Shown: piece by piece, positions 61,517-64,000 of the stretch
Layout of the letters: each line of letters opens with the position of its first letter
Numbering within the stretch: the stretch's first letter is position 1
NCBI GenBank assembly: GCA_029891385.1
Contig: CM057224.1
Coordinates: 37,205,005-37,269,004 of the forward strand
Direction: 5' to 3'
Origin: Erythroxylum novogranatense
Lineage: Eukaryota; Streptophyta; Magnoliopsida; Malpighiales; Erythroxylaceae
DNA: 64,000 nt
The notes under the pieces: generated by a model
Told to the model about the DNA's origin: nothing
The model's input: the letters and a program-made list of their open reading frames with translations, nothing else
Database searches by the model: none
Made by a program: the position numbers and the translations under genes

Positions 61517-64000
61517 TGTAACATCCCATCTCCGATGGGAAGGGTATTTTGGTAAATTGGGACGGGCTAGGAGTATTGATTTATATCGCGACATGAACAT
61601 ACATTTTACAGCCTCTATAAATGGTGATTCTTGCCTGTGCACATAGTCATATATGCATTCATGACATTTTCCGGCATAAGCGTCTAATTGGGATCTTTTG
61701 TGAAATTTATATGAAAGTTGTATTTGGAAAGTTATTTGGAGTGCGCCATAGAGTGTTTTACATTTTTAGGGATTTATGGAAATTTTTCTGGAATTATCCG
61801 GAGAAAATTCCCGGACCGGCAAAATCGCTGGTAAATGGCCTAAATGTGTTTTTGTTGTGGAAAATGTGGTTTTCGAGTTTGAACAATTATTGGGAGTGGA
61901 CTGTCATATGTGTTACAATTTTGGGCAATTTAGGTAATTTTCAAAAAAATTGATTCGGGGAAATTTCCGGACCGGAAAAAATCGCTAAGTGACGAACCGA
62001 TCAATTTTCGGTAGCGAAAATTGCGACCAAATGGTACTGTCATTTTGGATATATTATTTTGAGAATTGTTAGAGAGCCATTAGCATTAGTGGGATGAAAG
62101 ATTAAGTGGGATTATGTTTTGTTTTATTATTATTAAATAGGATTAACTTGAATTTTTGGCTTTTTCTCATTAAAAGCCAAGTGTCCCTTTTTAATTAATT
62201 GGTTTTGTCTTCTTCTTTCATCATCATCCACGACTCTCCTCCTTGAAATGGTTAAAAAATTCACTTTGAAGGCTATTCTTCCTTCTCATTCAAACCTCCT
62301 CCTTCTTCCATTCCTTTGTTGGTCTTGCATATATATATATATGTTCTTGCCTTTTGCTTGCTTCTACTCACACACAAACCAAGCTTAAGCCTTGTGATGA
62401 GGGTGATGGGTGATAATGTAGGTGTTGGAGAAAGTAGAAGAGGAATTAGGAAGTTGTAATAAGTTGGAAGATTGAGGAAAGATTGAAAGCTTGACTAGGT
62501 AAGATTATGTTTTAAGCTTTGACCATTCATTTAATGCATGAATTAGTAGTTTGAAGCATTTAAGGGAAGCACTTATGCATTTATTTCATGATGATAAGGT
62601 AGGTTTGAATGGGTTTAATGCATGCTTGAGTGAGGAAGAGGATAGAGTAGTGAAGCTTGTGAATTTACATGTTGTTAATGATGTTATGATGTTAGATAAA
62701 TGTAAATAAAGTATGGAAGTGGTGTTGTGAGGTGCTGCCAACTTTGTATAATCATATAAGTATATGTTGTGATGAATTTGTGGTTGAATTAGAGGTATAA
62801 TTGGATGCTTAGTGATGTGTTATTGATGTTAGAAGTGATAGGAGTTAGGTTGTTGATGAAAGCTGGAAATTGAGTTTTGAACCTACTGTCATGTTTTGTT
62901 TATAACTAATTGTATAGGTGAGAAAATGAGGTGAGGTTTGTTCCCAAGTAAACTTTGGGATGTTGGCTTCAATTTAGTGTGAAATAGGTGTTGTTAAATT
63001 GTAATGGTAGAAGGTCGAAATTTTGCATGGAAAGTTTCTGTTTCATTGTCTGTGAACAGTAACCGCATTTATGACCTGATTAGTTTGGTGATTTTTGTAA
63101 ATTAATTGATATGGAATTTGGGGAAATGGTCTTCATGAAAGTTGTAGAATATTGAGTTATCTTTCCATTTCCACTGATCTTGCTATTTTTCGAGTTGTAT
63201 ATTAGGATATATGACCTGATTACTATTGACTGGTTTTATGCTTTGTGATGAAACCTAGCCTACTTGTCGATTTTGTGAGTTTTCGGATTGAAAGCAATTT
63301 TAATAATTTTTGTGAATTGAATTGGAGTTTGAATTGTACTGAAAAGTTCTAGATGACACATTGATCTAGAAAATGATATATGGCTTATAATTTTTTGGAA
63401 ATCAGATATGGGAGATATGGAATTTCAAAAGCTGAACCTACATTGTGATGTTAAGTGCTGATTAGGTCAGAAACTTGCATAATGGTTTTGAAGTTGTTAG
63501 AAATCGAATTGGAGTTTGAGTTCTTCATGAAACTTGAAGTTTGTGATCTTATCTTTTCAGGAACATAAGGTAGTGAATTTGGTGACATTTTTGCTAAGAG
63601 ATATGCTGTTTGGAAAATTATTGCCCAGATTGATTGATTTCAGTAGACTGATTCTTTGTTGAATTGTTTGACCTAGTTAGTTATGGAATTTGATTTTGGG
63701 TTGTTCATGAAAGTTGTAGATGACATTGTGAACTTATTGAACATATTTATGTGGTAATTTATGGCAGAAGAATCAGAGAGTTATGGAATTTACAATGTAC
63801 TATTCTGTTTTAATGGGATTTGAGTAGGCAGTAGCTTTGATGGGATATTTGACACCCTTAGGGGTGAAATTGATTTTTATGGTCTTCTTGAGAATTGTAG
63901 AGGGTTTCATGATCTTTCCAATGAGATATAGTTGGTAATGTTCTGAATTGTGTGCAATGAGTTATTGATGTTGGAAGTTGGATTAGAAATCAGGAAAAAA
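61517..64000 (+). mobile_element. gypsy (Tekay/Del-like) LTR, partial, runs off the window
   Basis: Begins TGTAACATCCCATCTCCGAT and continues through text closely related to the LTRs of the element at 30837-43040 (read on its minus strand), including the ~185-bp spaced CATGAAAGTTGTAGA phrases (63131, 63340, 63533, 63703, 63883) and the ACACCCTTAGGGGTG block. The preceding 5 bases are GTTAG. Whether this is a solo LTR or a complete element cannot be told. Short frames inside are not genes. Confidence 0.85.

Overview
The window is nuclear DNA of a flowering plant, most likely a eudicot. Evidence: intron-split genes with GT-AG borders, a FEI-type LRR receptor kinase beside a plastid PotD-like gene (a gene pair I recall as adjacent in Arabidopsis), Ty1/copia and Ty3/gypsy LTR elements, an endogenous pararetrovirus, a plant-type hAT transposase and an Au-like SINE tail. 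The species cannot be named from what is seen.

Region by region. (1) 1-15 kb is the only genic part. A 13-coding-exon FEI-like receptor kinase (247-8268, minus; 594 codons when spliced) has a probable promoter near 9.95 kb. It is followed by a 7-exon PotD/spermidine-putrescine-binding-protein-like gene with a plastid-type N-terminus (11125-14870, minus; 524 codons). Both can be spliced without a break. (2) 15.6-45.5 kb is one old endogenous Caulimoviridae copy, all on the minus strand (movement protein at 45.5 kb, RNase H and an unknown C-terminal region at 16 kb). It has been blown apart by nested insertions: a pol-less Sirevirus-like LTR element (18107-26757) whose second LTR holds a 3,991-bp gypsy solo LTR (21836-25826); a palindromic insertion made of two inverted LTR 3' ends (28428-30295); and a full Ty3/gypsy chromodomain element (30837-43040). 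Removing the insertions leaves about 6.8 kb of decayed virus. (3) 45.5-57.9 kb is AT-rich and gene-free, with remnants of LTR elements, a 103-bp (AT)n tract, a copia RNase H relic, an Athila-like gag relic and an Au-like SINE tail. (4) 57.9-60.8 kb carries a hAT (MYM-type) transposase gene with two premature TGA codons. (5) 61.2-64 kb holds two exons of a PBL-type cytoplasmic kinase, cut by a gypsy LTR that runs off the window end.

The two cellular genes do not obviously act together: FEI kinases act at the plasma membrane in cell-wall control, and the PotD-like protein is predicted in plastids. The most unusual features are the palindromic insertion with target-site duplications and two identical LTR termini, the AAGTCGACTT palindrome arrays shared by two unrelated LTR families, the ~185-bp internal periodicity of the gypsy LTRs, and the hAT intron that sits inside a short tandem duplication. 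All identifications rest on reading motifs by eye; no alignment or database search was run.
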